64,000 nucleotides of DNA, taken from positions 3,717,001-3,781,000 of the forward strand of contig CP054838.1 of NCBI GenBank assembly GCA_028768545.1, read 5' to 3'. Source of the DNA: Desulfobacter sp. Lineage in GTDB: Bacteria > Desulfobacterota > Desulfobacteria > Desulfobacterales > Desulfobacteraceae. Shown here in pieces: positions 52,262 to 61,763 of this stretch. Positions within the stretch are counted from its first letter, which is position 1; each line of letters begins with the position of its first letter. The notes below the pieces were generated by a model, which had not been told where the DNA came from, searched no databases, and saw only the letters and a program-made list of their open reading frames with translations. The position numbers were made by a program, and so were the translations under genes.

Positions 52262-53108
52262 TCTGACCTTCTTTCATCTCAATATCCTTGCCCATGGCAG
52301 AGCTGATAACCTTGCCATAGGTTTTAAACAATTGGTCGACCACAGACTTTGCAGCCCCTTTGAGCACTGTATTTTTCTTTTGGGTGGTGGGAGAATATAC
52401 CTCTATAATTCTTGTGGGAGAATCCTTGAGCGCATTGAATTCCTTGTCAAGACCCAGCATCTTTGCGTCCACAACCGTCACCCGGGATGTTTCAAATGCC
52501 GACTGGACATCTCCAAGACAAGCATATCCCGGGGCAAAGGCCCCCTGGTCAATGGTCACAAGGCCCGGCAAATCCATTTCCAAGGTTTCTAAAAATTCAT
52601 CCACATGGCGCTGTACAATCAGGGTTCGGCCTGAAAGGCTCAGGTGGGAGGCCCATCCAATGGCCGGCATATCCAGTTCACATGCCAATTGGGGGCCGAC
52701 CTGTGCGGTCTCGCTGTCACTGGTCTGGGCCCCGCAGAGAATAAAATCGGTTTGGGGCTCAAACCTGCGGATATATTCGCCCAGGATAAAAGAGGTCAGG
52801 CAGGTGTCTGCTCCGGCCATCTGCCGGTCAGAGAGCAACACCCCCCGGTCTACCCCTAAAGCCACGGCCTGGTGAAGGGTTTCTTCGGCCATGGCAGGCC
52901 CCATGGACAGGGCCAGTATCCTTGTGGAAACCCCGTCTTCTGACCGGGCCTACTTGAGCTTAAGACTTGCTTCAAGGGCCAGCTTTGAACAAGGATCCAT
53001 CATACCCTGGGCCAATTCCCGTTTCAGGGTCCCTGTTTTGGTATTCCAGGGCAGCTCGGATACCATAGGCACCTGCTTAATACATACAACGATATTAAAA
53101 TTTTCCAT
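52245..53108 (-). CDS. etfB: Electron transfer flavoprotein beta subunit with in-frame TAG at codon 53
   Basis: The full frame from ATG 53108 (AGGATGAT upstream) is 287 residues, broken only by TAG at 52950-52952. It starts NIVVCIKQVPMVSELPW, the usual EtfB front, then MMDPCSKLALEASLKLK-TAG-ARSEDG, then ILALSMGPAMAEETLHQAVALGVDRGVLLSD, the standard AMP-binding core. FILCGAQTSDSETAQVGPQLA is also typical. Homologs have Glu, Lys or Gln at the break. A start at 52904 would lose the first strand and the AMP loop, so such a product would not be functional. The stop is TAA. Confidence 0.88.
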
Positions 53109-53136
53109 TTTTTATCATCCTGATACTTGGATTGGC

Positions 53137-54294
53137 TTAACTTGGCCGGGTCAGCAGATCCCTGGCAATGACCATTTTCTGGATTTCACTGGTCCCTTCA
53201 TAGATCTGGGTAACCTTGGCATCCCTGAAATACCGCTCCACATCATACTCCTTGGAATATCCATACCCCCCGTGAATCTGTACGGCAAGGTCGGTGACCT
53301 TTTTGGCCGTGTCACTGCAGTGAAGCTTTGCCATGGAGGCCTGGGCTGAAAATGTCCCTCCCCTGTCCTTGGCAGCCGCAGCACGGTATAGCAAAAGCCT
53401 GGAAGCCTCAATCCCGGTTGCCATCTCTGCCAGATAATTTTGAATGGTCTGGAACCTGGAAAGGGAGGAATTAAACTGCTGGCGTTCCCTGGCATAGGAA
53501 AGGGAGGCTTCAAAAGCGGCCTGGGCAATGCCCAGAGCCTGGGCAGCAATGCCGATTCTGCCGGTGTCCAGGGCTGACAAACCGATTTTCAATCCCTGGC
53601 CATGTTTACCCAGAAGATTGGTTTCAGGAATCGTGCAATCCTCAAAAAAAAGAGAAGATACCGGATTCGCCCGCATCCCGCAGAGTTCTTCAACCTCCCC
53701 CACCAAAAATCCGGGCCGGGTTTTTTCCACCACAAAAACATTGGCCACGGGTTTGCCCTTGACCCTGTTCTCCTGCTCGTCCACGGCAAAAACCAGGGCA
53801 ATATCGCAGACCCCACCATTGGTGACAAAAATTTTGGTCCCGTTGATCACATAGCCTGAATCTGTTTTCCGGGCCATGGTTTCCACGCCTCCGGCATCAG
53901 AACCGGCATTGGCCTCTGTCAGGCAGAAGGCACCGATATGGCTGCCCGAGGCCATATCCGGCACCAGGCGTTGAATCTGCTCCGGCGTACCAAAGGCCAG
54001 AATGGGATATATTCCCACAGAGTTGTGAACGGTAACACAGAGCCCGAGAGAGGCAGATACCCGGGAGAGTTCTTCGATGACAATGGCATAGGAGATACTG
54101 TCCAGTCCTGCCCCACCTAAATGCCTGGGAACCTAAAGCCCGAAATAATGAAGCGGCCCCATTTTCTCTGCGATTTCACTCGGGAAACGACCTTCCTTGT
54201 CCAATTGTGCCACATGGGGCTTGATTTCAATTTCCGCAAACTCCCGGACTGTTTTTCTGACCAATTGGTGTTTCATACAGGGATTAAAATCCAT
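53137..54294 (-). CDS. Acyl-CoA dehydrogenase with in-frame TAG at codon 54
   Basis: The full frame from ATG 54294 (GGCAGGAT upstream) is 385 residues, normal for the family, broken only by TAG at 54133-54135. The break reads YFGL-TAG-VPRHLGGAGLD, in the loop where relatives have GLQVPEELGG or similar. FAD and substrate motifs follow: FCLTEANAGSDAGG, ALDTGRIGIAAQALGIAQ, QIHGGYGYSKEYDVER and catalytic YEGTSEIQ (Glu). A start at 54018 would lack the N-terminal helical domain that closes the substrate site. It oxidises acyl-CoA to enoyl-CoA and feeds EtfAB. Confidence 0.9.
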
Positions 54295-54392
54295 TTGATC
54301 CTGCCGTAAATTTTTTATTAAACAATTAAGGCTGTGCCAAATTCGATCCCCTTGTCCTTGAATTCAGCCCAGACACACGGACGGACTATACC

Positions 54393-55553
54393 CTATTCCA
54401 AAGCATTTTCAAGTATTTTACAATAATCAGCCTGCCCAAGGGTCAAGGGATTTGAATCGTTTGAATTGTTGGCCACAGACATCCGGGCAATGGTCTTGTT
54501 CTGGTCCGGGCCAATGTTCAAATCAGAAAAACGCGGAATTTTCAGGCGGGAGGAAAGCGACCTGATCTCCTGGATAAAGGTTTTGGCCAGAGCGTCCTGG
54601 GGATCCTTTGCCCCGGGAAAAACGGCCTTGGCCTTTTGGGCCATGCCGGCGATTTTGGCAAGATCCGCCATTTTCCCCTTGCAGGCCAGCAAATTATAGG
54701 CCAGCACATGGGGAAGAAAAATGGAATTGGCCACCCCGTGGGGAACATCGTAAAGCGCCCCAATGGATTCTGAAATACAGTGGACCGCAGTCACATCTGA
54801 ATTACCAAAGGCAAACCCTGCAATGGTGGAGCCCATCATGAGGTTTTCCCGGTCAAGCCGGTTATTTTCAATATCTGCCCAGGCCTTTTCCAAAGATCCC
54901 AAAATCAATTGCACAGCCCTGGCCGCACAGGTATCGGTAACCAGGGTGGCAGGTTTTGACAAATAGGCCTCCACAGCATGGGTTAAGGCATCAAGGCCTG
55001 TGGAGGCAATAATGGATTTGGGCAGGCTTGAAATCAGATCCGGGTCCACAATGGAGACACAAGGATACATCCGTGACCCTTTGATGCTCATCTTAAATTT
55101 TCGGTTTACATCGGTGATCACCGAGACCCAGGTCACCTCTGACCCTGTGCCGCAGGTGGTGGGAATGGCCAAAAAGGGTAAAGGATCTGAAGTGTACTTT
55201 TCCCTGCCTTCATAATCTTCAATATTCCCCCCATTGGTCACCAGCAAAGCCAGGGCCTTTCCAGCATCCAGGGGGCTGCCCCCGCCAAGGCCGATGATCA
55301 GGTCTGGTTTATCCGTTCTCAGGGCCGCGGCAATCTGGTTAATGGTGTTGGATTTGGGATTGGCTTCGATCTGATCAAACACCCTTGCACCGGGCAAAAG
55401 ATCTGTTACCCGGTCCACAAGTCCTGCCTCAGCAACACCTTTATCCGTAATAATGACTGAAGATTTGGCCTTTAACTCTTCTGATACAATAGATTTGAGC
55501 TGTTCAATCTGGCCAGGTCCAAAATAGAGTTTAACCGGCATGTGAAATAGCAT
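54393..55553 (-). CDS. Iron-containing alcohol dehydrogenase (group III)
   Basis: 386 residues. Nucleotide motif LIIGLGGGSPLDAGKALA, family block AIPTTCGTGSEVT, metal ligands in GLDALTHAVEAY (Asp, His), VPHGVANSIFLPHVL (two His). It interconverts alcohols and aldehydes with NAD(P)H. Preceded by AGGAGG and ATG 55553. The stop is TAG; reading through it would add 24 residues (GIVRPCVWAEFKDKGIEFGT...) before TAA. It lies immediately upstream of the acyl-CoA dehydrogenase group and may supply or use its aldehyde intermediates. Confidence 0.92.
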   Translation of the reverse strand: MLFHMPVKLYFGPGQIEQLKSIVSEELKAKSSVIITDKGVAEAGLVDRVTDLLPGARVFDQIEANPKSNTINQIAAALRTDKPDLIIGLGGGSPLDAGKALALLVTNGGNIEDYEGREKYTSDPLPFLAIPTTCGTGSEVTWVSVITDVNRKFKMSIKGSRMYPCVSIVDPDLISSLPKSIIASTGLDALTHAVEAYLSKPATLVTDTCAARAVQLILGSLEKAWADIENNRLDRENLMMGSTIAGFAFGNSDVTAVHCISESIGALYDVPHGVANSIFLPHVLAYNLLACKGKMADLAKIAGMAQKAKAVFPGAKDPQDALAKTFIQEIRSLSSRLKIPRFSDLNIGPDQNKTIARMSVANNSNDSNPLTLGQADYCKILENALE

Positions 55554-55705
55554 TTACCCTCCTCGATCATTTAAGCCTTTTAAATTTAATTGGCCTGCAT
55601 TAAACTCTTTTTGAACAAATCCTGCAAGGTCAAATTCGGTAAAAAAGGCCTTGGAATAATTGATAAACAAAAGAGACATACGACTTTAAGTCAAAGGAAA
55701 ATTAA

Positions 55706-55924
55706 ATGAAAATTAAGATCACCTATTGCTCGGTCTGAAACTACCAGCCCAAAGCTGCCGGTCTGGCAGCCCTCATCAAAGAACAGACAGGCATCGTTGC
55801 CGAACTTGTCCCCGGTGCCAACGGTATCTATGAGATTGTTGCTAACGATACTCTTGTATTTTCAAAGCATGCCTCGGGCAGATTCCCGGAAGACAAGGAG
55901 ATCATGGATCAGCTGTTAAAATAA
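55706..55924 (+). CDS. SelW-like (Rdx family) selenoprotein, 72 residues
   Basis: ATG 55706, preceded by AAAGGA. The codon 11 TGA (55736-55738) sits in ITYCSV-Sec-NYQPKAAGLA, the CxxU redox motif of the SelW/SelT/Rdx family. The remainder (VPGANGIYEIVANDTLVFSK, then FPEDKEIMDQL) is a full small thioredoxin-like fold, ending TAA. Cytosolic, presumably a thiol/selenol redox protein. Plain ORF calling stops it after ten residues, so the gene is easily missed. Confidence 0.92.
55736..55770 (+). promoter_or_regulatory. SECIS-like element in the SelW-like gene
   Basis: In-frame TGA followed 15 bases later by a perfect six-pair stem with loop GGTCT (GCTGCC-GGTCT-GGCAGC, 55754-55770). This loop is the same as that of the E. 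coli fdhF SECIS. Confidence 0.88.
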
Positions 55925-56009
55925 ACCTATTTTGCTGTTCTCATAAAAAAAAGGGAGAGATTGCCCGGACAAAAACGTGGAAAACCTTACAGGTTTATAT
56001 TTTCCAACT

Positions 56010-56045
56010 AAAACAGGCTGCCGGGTAACCCTGGCAGCCTGTTTT
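56010..56045 (+). terminator. Terminator after the SelW-like gene
   Basis: AAAACAGGCTGCC-GGG-TAA-CCCT-GGCAGCCTGTTTT: a long stem with T-rich tail about 85 bases after the stop. Confidence 0.8.
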
Positions 56046-56244
56046 CAGAAAAGGAAAAAAAGATGAAAAAATTAATTTAATTTGTATAAAAGCAATCCTT
56101 GTGCCAAGTCCTTTTTAAATATCTTAAAACAAAGCTAAATCATTGTTTTTATTGAAAATAAAAACATTAGGCTTTCTTTTCTATCCGATTTCACCCGTTT
56201 TCCGGTGGGAATCCATGGATATTGCGGACAATTTTCAGTCTAAA

Positions 56245-56262
56245 AGTTCAAAATTTTGAACT
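56245..56262. repeat. Perfect 18-base palindrome
   Basis: AGTTCAAAATTTTGAACT. Its symmetry with no loop suggests a dimeric protein binding site more than an RNA hairpin. Confidence 0.6.
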
Positions 56263-56323
56263 CCATAAAGACCCGTCCAGGCCTGTGTCAGGGTAACCAG
56301 CTTAAATTACGATAAAATCAACA

Positions 56324-56375
56324 GGTTCAAACCTGTGAATCCGGCCGCTGCTTTAAAATTCACAGATTTGAACCC
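56324..56375. repeat. Inverted repeat related to the palindrome
   Basis: GGTTCAAACCTGTGAAT (56324-56340) and its near-perfect inverse (56359-56375, one mismatch). GTTCAAA is shared with the 18-base palindrome nearby. Confidence 0.6.
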
Positions 56376-56420
56376 GGCCATGGTCCAAGATCAATTCACC
56401 CGGGGGCATAAAAAAACAAA

Positions 56421-56450
56421 CCCCCGGCAGGCTCGATGGCCTGCCGGGGG
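56421..56450 (-). terminator. Intrinsic terminator of metK-ahcY
   Basis: CCCCCGGCAGGC-TCGATG-GCCTGCCGGGGG, a 12-pair G/C stem. On the minus strand it is followed by TTTGTTTTTTT, 21 bases after the ahcY stop. Confidence 0.93.
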
Positions 56451-56471
56451 TAAAAACAACTAAAGGTTTAA

Positions 56472-57917
56472 TTAATACTTATAATGCTCTGACTTAAACG
56501 GACCGTTTACCGGAATTCCAAGGTAATCTGCCTGTTCCTGGGTGAGCTTGGTCAACGTAACGGAAAGATTTTTCAAATGAAGCCTTGCCACTTCTTCGTC
56601 CAATTCCTTGGGCAGGGTATAGACCTTTGCCTCAAGATCTTCCTTGGCCAGTTTAATCTGGGCCAGGGTCTGATTTGAAAAAGAGTTGCTCATGACAAAA
56701 CTGGGGTGACCTGTGGCGCAGCCAAGGTTGACCAGCCGGCCTTCTGCAAGCACGATAATCGAGCGGCCGGATGCCAGGGTCCATTTGTCCACCTGGGGTT
56801 TGACAACAATCTTTACGGCCTTGGGATGATTTTCCAGGTATGCCATATTGATCTCATTGTCAAAATGGCCGATATTGCAAATAATGGATTCATCCTTCAT
56901 CATCTCCATATGTTCTCCTGTGATCACATGGTAGCTGCCCGTGGCCGTGACAAAGATATCTCCCCGGGTGGCGGCATCTTCCATGGTAACCACCTCATAT
57001 CCTTCCATGGCCGCCTGGAGGGCGCAGATGGGATCGATCTCAGTGACCAGAACAATGGCGCCATACCCTTTCATGGAAGCGGCACATCCCTTGCCCACAT
57101 CACCATACCCTGCCACGACAACGGTTTTGCCGGCAAGCATCACATCGGTTGCCCGCTTGATACCGTCGGCCAGGGATTCCCGGCACCCGTAAAGGTTGTC
57201 AAACTTGGATTTGGTAACCGAATCGTTGACATTGATGGCCGGAAACAAAAGTTCTTTTTTGGATGCCAGCTGATAGAGGCGGTGAACCCCTGTGGTGGTC
57301 TCTTCTGAAACCCCTTTGATCTTTTGGGCAATCTCTATCCAGCGCTGGGGATCCCGGGCCTGGGAAACCTTGAGGCGGTCCATAAGGCACCGTTCGTCCT
57401 GGCTGTGGGTCTGTGTTTCAAGTATAGAGGGATTTTTTTCCACTTTTACACCCTGGTGAACAAAAAGGGTGGCATCCCCTCCGTCATCCACGATAAGATC
57501 CGGGCCGGACCCGTCAGGCCAGATCAAGGCCTGTTCTGTGCACCACCAGAACTCGTCCAGGGTTTCTCCTTTCCAGGCAAAAACAGCCGCAGTCCCTTTT
57601 TGGGCAATGGCGGCAGCTGCATGATCCTGGGTGGAAAAAATATTGCAGGATGCCCAGCGGATATCAGCGCCCAGCTCGTACAGGGTATCAATGAGCATGG
57701 CGGTCTGGATGGTCATGTGAAGGCTGCCCATGATTTTCAGGCCCTTGAGAAGTTTTTCAGGACCGTACTTTTCCCTGATGGCCATGAGTCCGGGCATTTC
57801 CTTTTCAGAAAGCTGCATGTCCTTGATTCCGTCCTCGGCAAGGGAAATATCCTTGACCTTGTATTTTAATGAAAGGTCAAGATCTATAAAATCAGGGATT
57901 TTCCTTGGCTCTAGCAT
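56472..57917 (-). CDS. ahcY: Adenosylhomocysteinase (SAH hydrolase)
   Basis: 481 residues. Typical blocks: [40 protein letters not shown], the NAD loop [17 protein letters not shown], catalytic [18 protein letters not shown] and the C-terminal KSEHYKY, whose Lys and Tyr close over NAD. It splits S-adenosylhomocysteine to adenosine and homocysteine. AAGGAG precedes ATG by eight bases. It lies downstream of metK (164-base gap). I looked for an SAH riboswitch in the gap and do not recognise one. Adenosine is presumably removed by the kinase at 59490. Confidence 0.97.
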   Translation of the reverse strand: MLEPRKIPDFIDLDLSLKYKVKDISLAEDGIKDMQLSEKEMPGLMAIREKYGPEKLLKGLKIMGSLHMTIQTAMLIDTLYELGADIRWASCNIFSTQDHAAAAIAQKGTAAVFAWKGETLDEFWWCTEQALIWPDGSGPDLIVDDGGDATLFVHQGVKVEKNPSILETQTHSQDERCLMDRLKVSQARDPQRWIEIAQKIKGVSEETTTGVHRLYQLASKKELLFPAINVNDSVTKSKFDNLYGCRESLADGIKRATDVMLAGKTVVVAGYGDVGKGCAASMKGYGAIVLVTEIDPICALQAAMEGYEVVTMEDAATRGDIFVTATGSYHVITGEHMEMMKDESIICNIGHFDNEINMAYLENHPKAVKIVVKPQVDKWTLASGRSIIVLAEGRLVNLGCATGHPSFVMSNSFSNQTLAQIKLAKEDLEAKVYTLPKELDEEVARLHLKNLSVTLTKLTQEQADYLGIPVNGPFKSEHYKY

Positions 57918-58081
57918 ATGGTAACTCCTTGTGCTTTGAGTGTTTTGTCTATAAGGTTATTTTTTAAATCAATAAATAGTAAACCCCAGAGCGTTACTCG
58001 TAAATTTAAGGCCGCCTGATCCGGCATTGGTCAAAACCCATCACACCTTGTCAGACAGCCTTTTTTAGGGGGTTGTCAGGT

Positions 58082-59254
58082 TTATAATCCTGCCAGAGTT
58101 CTGATCTGGTCAGCTTTGATGGTTCTTTCCCAGTAAAAGTCAGGGTCTTTACGTCCAAAATGGCCATAGGCTGAGGTCTTTCTGTAAATGGGACGCAAAA
58201 GGTCCAGCTCCTTGATAATGCCGGCAGGCTTTAAGTCAAAAACCTCTTTGACAATCTCAACCGCACGGGCTTCATCAATTTTGCCTGTGCCCATGAAATC
58301 CACCATCATGGACACCGGCTCTGCCACACCAATGGCATAGGCCACCTGAACCTCGCACTTGTCTGCAAGACCTGCTGCCACAAGGTTTTTGGCTACGTAA
58401 CGGCCCATATAAGAGGCAGATCTGTCCACCTTGGAAGGATCTTTTCCGGAAAAACATCCGCCGCCGTGGCTGCCCTGGCCCCCATAGGTATCGACAATAA
58501 TCTTACGGCCGGTAACCCCGCAGTCGCCCATGGGACCGCCAACCACAAAACGGCCGGTTGGATTAATGAAAAACCGGGTATCTCCGTCCATCATATCTTC
58601 AGGAATCACTTTTTTAATGACTTCTTTAATTATGGCCGCCTTAAGGTCATCATGGGTGACATCGGGAGAATGCTGGGTGGAAATCACAACGGTATCCACC
58701 CGTTTAGGCTTGCCGTCCACGTACTCGATGGTCACCTGGGATTTGCCGTCGGGCCGGAGAAAATCAAGGGCACCGTTCTTTCGGACCTGGGTCAGGCGGT
58801 TGGTGAGTTTATGGGCATAAATAATGGGCATGGGCATGAGTTCTTCGGTTTCATTGGTGGCAAACCCGAACATCAGGCCCTGATCACCCGCGCCCTGCTC
58901 TTTAAACAGCCCTGCGCCTTCGTCAACACCCTGGGCAATATCACGGGACTGCTGATCAATACTGGTGATGACAGAGCAGGTCTGCCAGTCAAATCCCATG
59001 GTGGAAGAGTTGTATCCGATATCTTTAATGGTATTTCTGACCACTTCGGGAATATCCACATAGCAGTCTGTGGTGATTTCGCCGGCCACCATGGCAAGGC
59101 CTGTGGTCACCAATGTCTCGCAAGCCACGCGGCAGTTTTTGTCCTCTGCCATGATCGCATCCAGAATGGCGTCTGAAATTGCATCCGCCACCTTGTCTGG
59201 ATGACCTTCGGTAACAGATTCAGATGTAAACAAAGATGAAAGTTTCTCTGACAT
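58082..59254 (-). CDS. metK: S-adenosylmethionine synthetase
   Basis: 390 residues. [23 protein letters not shown] at the N-terminus, [13 protein letters not shown] for the ATP site, [21 protein letters not shown] (the signature loop) and [17 protein letters not shown]. Forms SAM from methionine and ATP. A clear promoter lies 80 bases upstream. It begins the SAM-cycle cluster, with ahcY next on the same strand and the adenosine-kinase-like gene divergent. Confidence 0.97.
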   Translation of the reverse strand: MSEKLSSLFTSESVTEGHPDKVADAISDAILDAIMAEDKNCRVACETLVTTGLAMVAGEITTDCYVDIPEVVRNTIKDIGYNSSTMGFDWQTCSVITSIDQQSRDIAQGVDEGAGLFKEQGAGDQGLMFGFATNETEELMPMPIIYAHKLTNRLTQVRKNGALDFLRPDGKSQVTIEYVDGKPKRVDTVVISTQHSPDVTHDDLKAAIIKEVIKKVIPEDMMDGDTRFFINPTGRFVVGGPMGDCGVTGRKIIVDTYGGQGSHGGGCFSGKDPSKVDRSASYMGRYVAKNLVAAGLADKCEVQVAYAIGVAEPVSMMVDFMGTGKIDEARAVEIVKEVFDLKPAGIIKELDLLRPIYRKTSAYGHFGRKDPDFYWERTIKADQIRTLAGL

Positions 59255-59333
59255 GCCGTCTCCTTATGATTAGGGGTAATTTTATAAAAATCTGATATAT
59301 TTTATATATGTTACGCATACAATATCACCGTAA

Positions 59334-59362
59334 GATATAGGCTGTTTCCATAAAATTGTCAA
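59334..59362 (-). promoter_or_regulatory. Sigma-70 promoter of metK
   Basis: On the minus strand TTGACA (59362-59357), 17 bases, TATATC (59339-59334). About 80 bases before the metK ATG. Confidence 0.65.
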
Positions 59363-59419
59363 TACTTTCAAAAAAATATATCAATATATGTTCATGTTTG
59401 TATAAAGAGTAAAAATCCC

Positions 59420-59447
59420 TTGACAACCAAGCCCCACCTTTTATGAT
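59420..59447 (+). promoter_or_regulatory. Sigma-70 promoter of the adenosine-kinase-like gene
   Basis: TTGACA at 59420-59425, 16 bases, TATGAT at 59442-59447, about 40 bases before the ATG. It is back to back with the metK promoter 60 bases away. Confidence 0.65.
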
Positions 59448-59489
59448 GCATGATAAATTTATAACCTGAATTAAAAATGGAGAATCATA

Positions 59490-60461
59490 ATGTCCAGCAC
59501 CAGAATCACCGGAATCGGCGCGGCATTGGTGGATGTCCTCATCAATGAAACCGATGGTTTTTTATCAGCCCTCGGCAAAGAAAAAGGGGGGATGACCTAT
59601 GTGGTTGATGCCGACCACCAGGCGATTTTATCCCAAACAGACCAGACACCCATTGTCGTTCCCGGGGGGGCGGCCTGCAACACCATCCTGGGGGTGGGAA
59701 AATTGGGCGGTAAATCACGGTTCATCGGCAGGCGGGGAAAAGATGCCTATGGTGAAAATTTTGAAGCCCAAATTCTTGCCTCTGGAGTGGACCCGAAACT
59801 AAGCCTGTCTAAAACGCCTACAGGCAAGGTGCTTTCCGTGGTTACCCCCGATGCCCAGCGTTCCATGTTCACAGACCTTGGCGCATCCACAGAGATGGAC
59901 CCTGCATCTATTACGTCTGAATTGTTTGAGGATACCGCCATTGCCGTGATTGAAGGGTATCTGCTCTTTAACCCGGATCTCATAACGGCGGCCATGGAGG
60001 CGGCAAAGGCAGCCAATGCATTAATCGCCCTGGATCTGGCAAGTTTTGAGGTGGTGGAAGCATCCAAAGAGATCCTGCCGGACATGATCGAAAAGTATGT
60101 GGATATTCTCATTGCCAACGAAGATGAAGCCTTTGCATATACAGGTCAGAAAGATGAAAAAAAAGCGCTGGATATCCTGGCCCAAAACGTGACCTACGCG
60201 GTTCTCAAGGTGGGCAAAGATGGCAGCTATGTTAGGTTTCAAAACTCAACCACTCAAATTCCCCCGGTTTCAGGCAATGATCCCAAAGACACCACAGGGG
60301 CGGGGGATTTATGGGCTGCAGGCTTTTTATACGGCATTGCCCATGGATATTCCATTGAAAAAAGCGGGCAGCTTGGATCGGCCTGCGGTTATGAAGTCTG
60401 CCAGGTCATGGGCGCCCAGATACCTGACACGGCCTGGGAAAAAATCCAAAAGTTAAAATAA
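59490..60461 (+). CDS. PfkB-family sugar/adenosine kinase
   Basis: 323 residues. GGAACNTILGVGKLGGKSRFIGRRGKD near the N-terminus (PfkB signature 1) and DTTGAGDLWAAGFLYG at the C-terminus (signature 2, catalytic Asp). Neighbouring metK and ahcY favour adenosine as the substrate, removing the product of SAH hydrolysis, though ribokinase-like specificity is possible from sequence alone. GGAGAA precedes the ATG. Terminated by a strong hairpin after TAA. Confidence 0.9.
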   Translation: MSSTRITGIGAALVDVLINETDGFLSALGKEKGGMTYVVDADHQAILSQTDQTPIVVPGGAACNTILGVGKLGGKSRFIGRRGKDAYGENFEAQILASGVDPKLSLSKTPTGKVLSVVTPDAQRSMFTDLGASTEMDPASITSELFEDTAIAVIEGYLLFNPDLITAAMEAAKAANALIALDLASFEVVEASKEILPDMIEKYVDILIANEDEAFAYTGQKDEKKALDILAQNVTYAVLKVGKDGSYVRFQNSTTQIPPVSGNDPKDTTGAGDLWAAGFLYGIAHGYSIEKSGQLGSACGYEVCQVMGAQIPDTAWEKIQKLK

Positions 60462-60513
60462 TCGGCCCGATCAAAGATCAAGCCTGTTCTTTGATAACCG
60501 AGTCTGTAAAATA

Positions 60514-60546
60514 ATGGGGAAAGGGCCCTGCCCTTTCCCCATTTTT
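60514..60546 (+). terminator. Intrinsic terminator of the adenosine-kinase-like gene
   Basis: ATGGGGAAAGGGC-CCT-GCCCTTTCCCCAT followed by T5: a 13-pair perfect stem. Confidence 0.92.
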
Positions 60547-60773
60547 CATCCTCCCCCCTGACACATTGTGATTTGCTGATCTCTCATTCTGGGTTCAAGG
60601 CTTTATCCCTTGAACCGGCCATGGGATTTGGGGTATTTATACTAAAAATCAATTCACAATTTATGAACGATTTATCCTCTGCACAAACGTTTGCAGGGAA
60701 TGAAAATTGACCGCATTCACTGACTGGACGAAAAAACCAATCGGTGAAGCAAACCAATGGACATAGATACAAG

Positions 60774-61451
60774 ATGAACGAGACACGGCTTTTTATCACA
60801 GGCACCCAGCGTCTGTTCAGGGAAAGCCTGGTGAACACCGTTGCAAGAGAGGATGGGATACAGGTGTCAGGAGAGGCGGACTCAGGCCTTTCCACCATTG
60901 ACTCGGTTGCTTGCCTCGCCCCTGATATCCTGATTCTCGAAACAGCCTTGCCGGATATGAACGGGATGGAAGTCGTACGTCAGATCATATCCCAAAATCC
61001 AAAAATCAAAATTATTGCCCTGTCCAAAACCGCAAATCCTGAATTTGTCTGGGGTATGATTAACCTGGGCATTTCCGGATACCTGCTCAGATCCTGTCCT
61101 TTAAAAGAGTTGATCACAGCGGTCAGGATCGTTGCAAAAGGCGAAATCTATCTCAGTGCTGCCGTTGCAGGCTCTGTGGTTAAAAACATCTTGGACCAAA
61201 AGGTTGCCAATCCCATATTTTCCATCCTTTCAAACCGGGAAAGGGAGGTACTCCAGCTCATTGCAGAAGGCTACAAACCCCAGGCCATTGCCCAAAAATT
61301 ATTTATCAGTCCCAAAACAGTACAAACCCACCAATCCAACCTGAAAAAAAAATTAAAACTCAACAATACGGCTGAACTTACGAAATATGCGGTATCCAAA
61401 GGAATTACCACTCTTAATTTCATCATCAAGGGCCGGCCCGCCACCAAATAA
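60774..61451 (+). CDS. NarL/LuxR-type response regulator with altered acceptor residue
   Basis: About 225 residues (GTG 60744 would add ten). REC-like domain then a LuxR HTH (ILSNREREVLQLIAEGYKPQAIAQKLFISPKTVQTHQSNLKKKL). In the receiver the phospho-acceptor block reads ILILETALPDM: Glu replaces the usual Asp. The acidic pair and the Lys (GYLLRS, Lys to Arg) are also changed. It can thus hardly be phosphorylated and may be constitutively active (Glu mimics phospho-Asp) or controlled otherwise. The DNA-binding half looks normal. No kinase gene is next to it. Confidence 0.87.
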   Translation: MNETRLFITGTQRLFRESLVNTVAREDGIQVSGEADSGLSTIDSVACLAPDILILETALPDMNGMEVVRQIISQNPKIKIIALSKTANPEFVWGMINLGISGYLLRSCPLKELITAVRIVAKGEIYLSAAVAGSVVKNILDQKVANPIFSILSNREREVLQLIAEGYKPQAIAQKLFISPKTVQTHQSNLKKKLKLNNTAELTKYAVSKGITTLNFIIKGRPATK

Positions 61452-61632
61452 ACAAGCCGTTTTGATCTTTTCAACTTAACTTTATTATTCAACTAAGATT
61501 TTTTACCTAATAAAATAGGGTTTTCCCTGATTGCTTTATTTCTCTTTCTGGTATTAATTGGGTACATGCCAAAGAGATATGATCAGGGTCCAAAATCATC
61601 AGGGCACCTCCACTGATCATTTTTCGCATCGG

Positions 61633-61660
61633 CCGTGCAGGGATGGCACCCCCTGCACGG
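61633..61660. repeat. Perfect 10-pair hairpin
   Basis: CCGTGCAGGG-ATGGCACC-CCCTGCACGG, without a T-tract on either side, so probably not a terminator; could be an RNA structure or a protein site. Confidence 0.6.
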
Positions 61661-61763
61661 TCGTTTGCAAACCAAAACTGCAGGATCCTCAAACCGATGA
61701 TCAAGTCTGAAAAACACCGCCTATTCTGAGTATTCCAAAAGAGGGAATCTGATCCGGACAGAC

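Larger units (their letters stand above)
55925..56471. other. Gene-free region with terminators and palindromes
   Basis: About 550 bases with no credible ORF, holding a terminator (56010-56045), two palindromes (56245-56262; 56324-56375) and the ahcY terminator (56421-56450). Confidence 0.6.

Noticed and set aside
52245..52904. EtfB starting at ATG 52904
   Set aside because: This start would remove the first 68 residues, including the NIVVCIKQVP strand that is clearly encoded in frame upstream with its own ribosome site.
50426..54294. Complete reassignment of TAG to an amino acid in this organism
   Set aside because: TAG is the natural end of several genes here (for example BatA, MsrAB, coxB, the iron alcohol dehydrogenase), at the expected family length. 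Only partial or context-dependent readthrough can be proposed.
55706..55738. Ten-residue peptide ended by TGA
   Set aside because: The CxxU context, downstream conservation of the Rdx fold and a GGUCU SECIS loop show that the TGA is selenocysteine.
57918..58081. SAH riboswitch ahead of ahcY
   Set aside because: I looked for the pseudoknotted G/C-rich core and could not find it in the 164-base gap; a covariance search would settle it.
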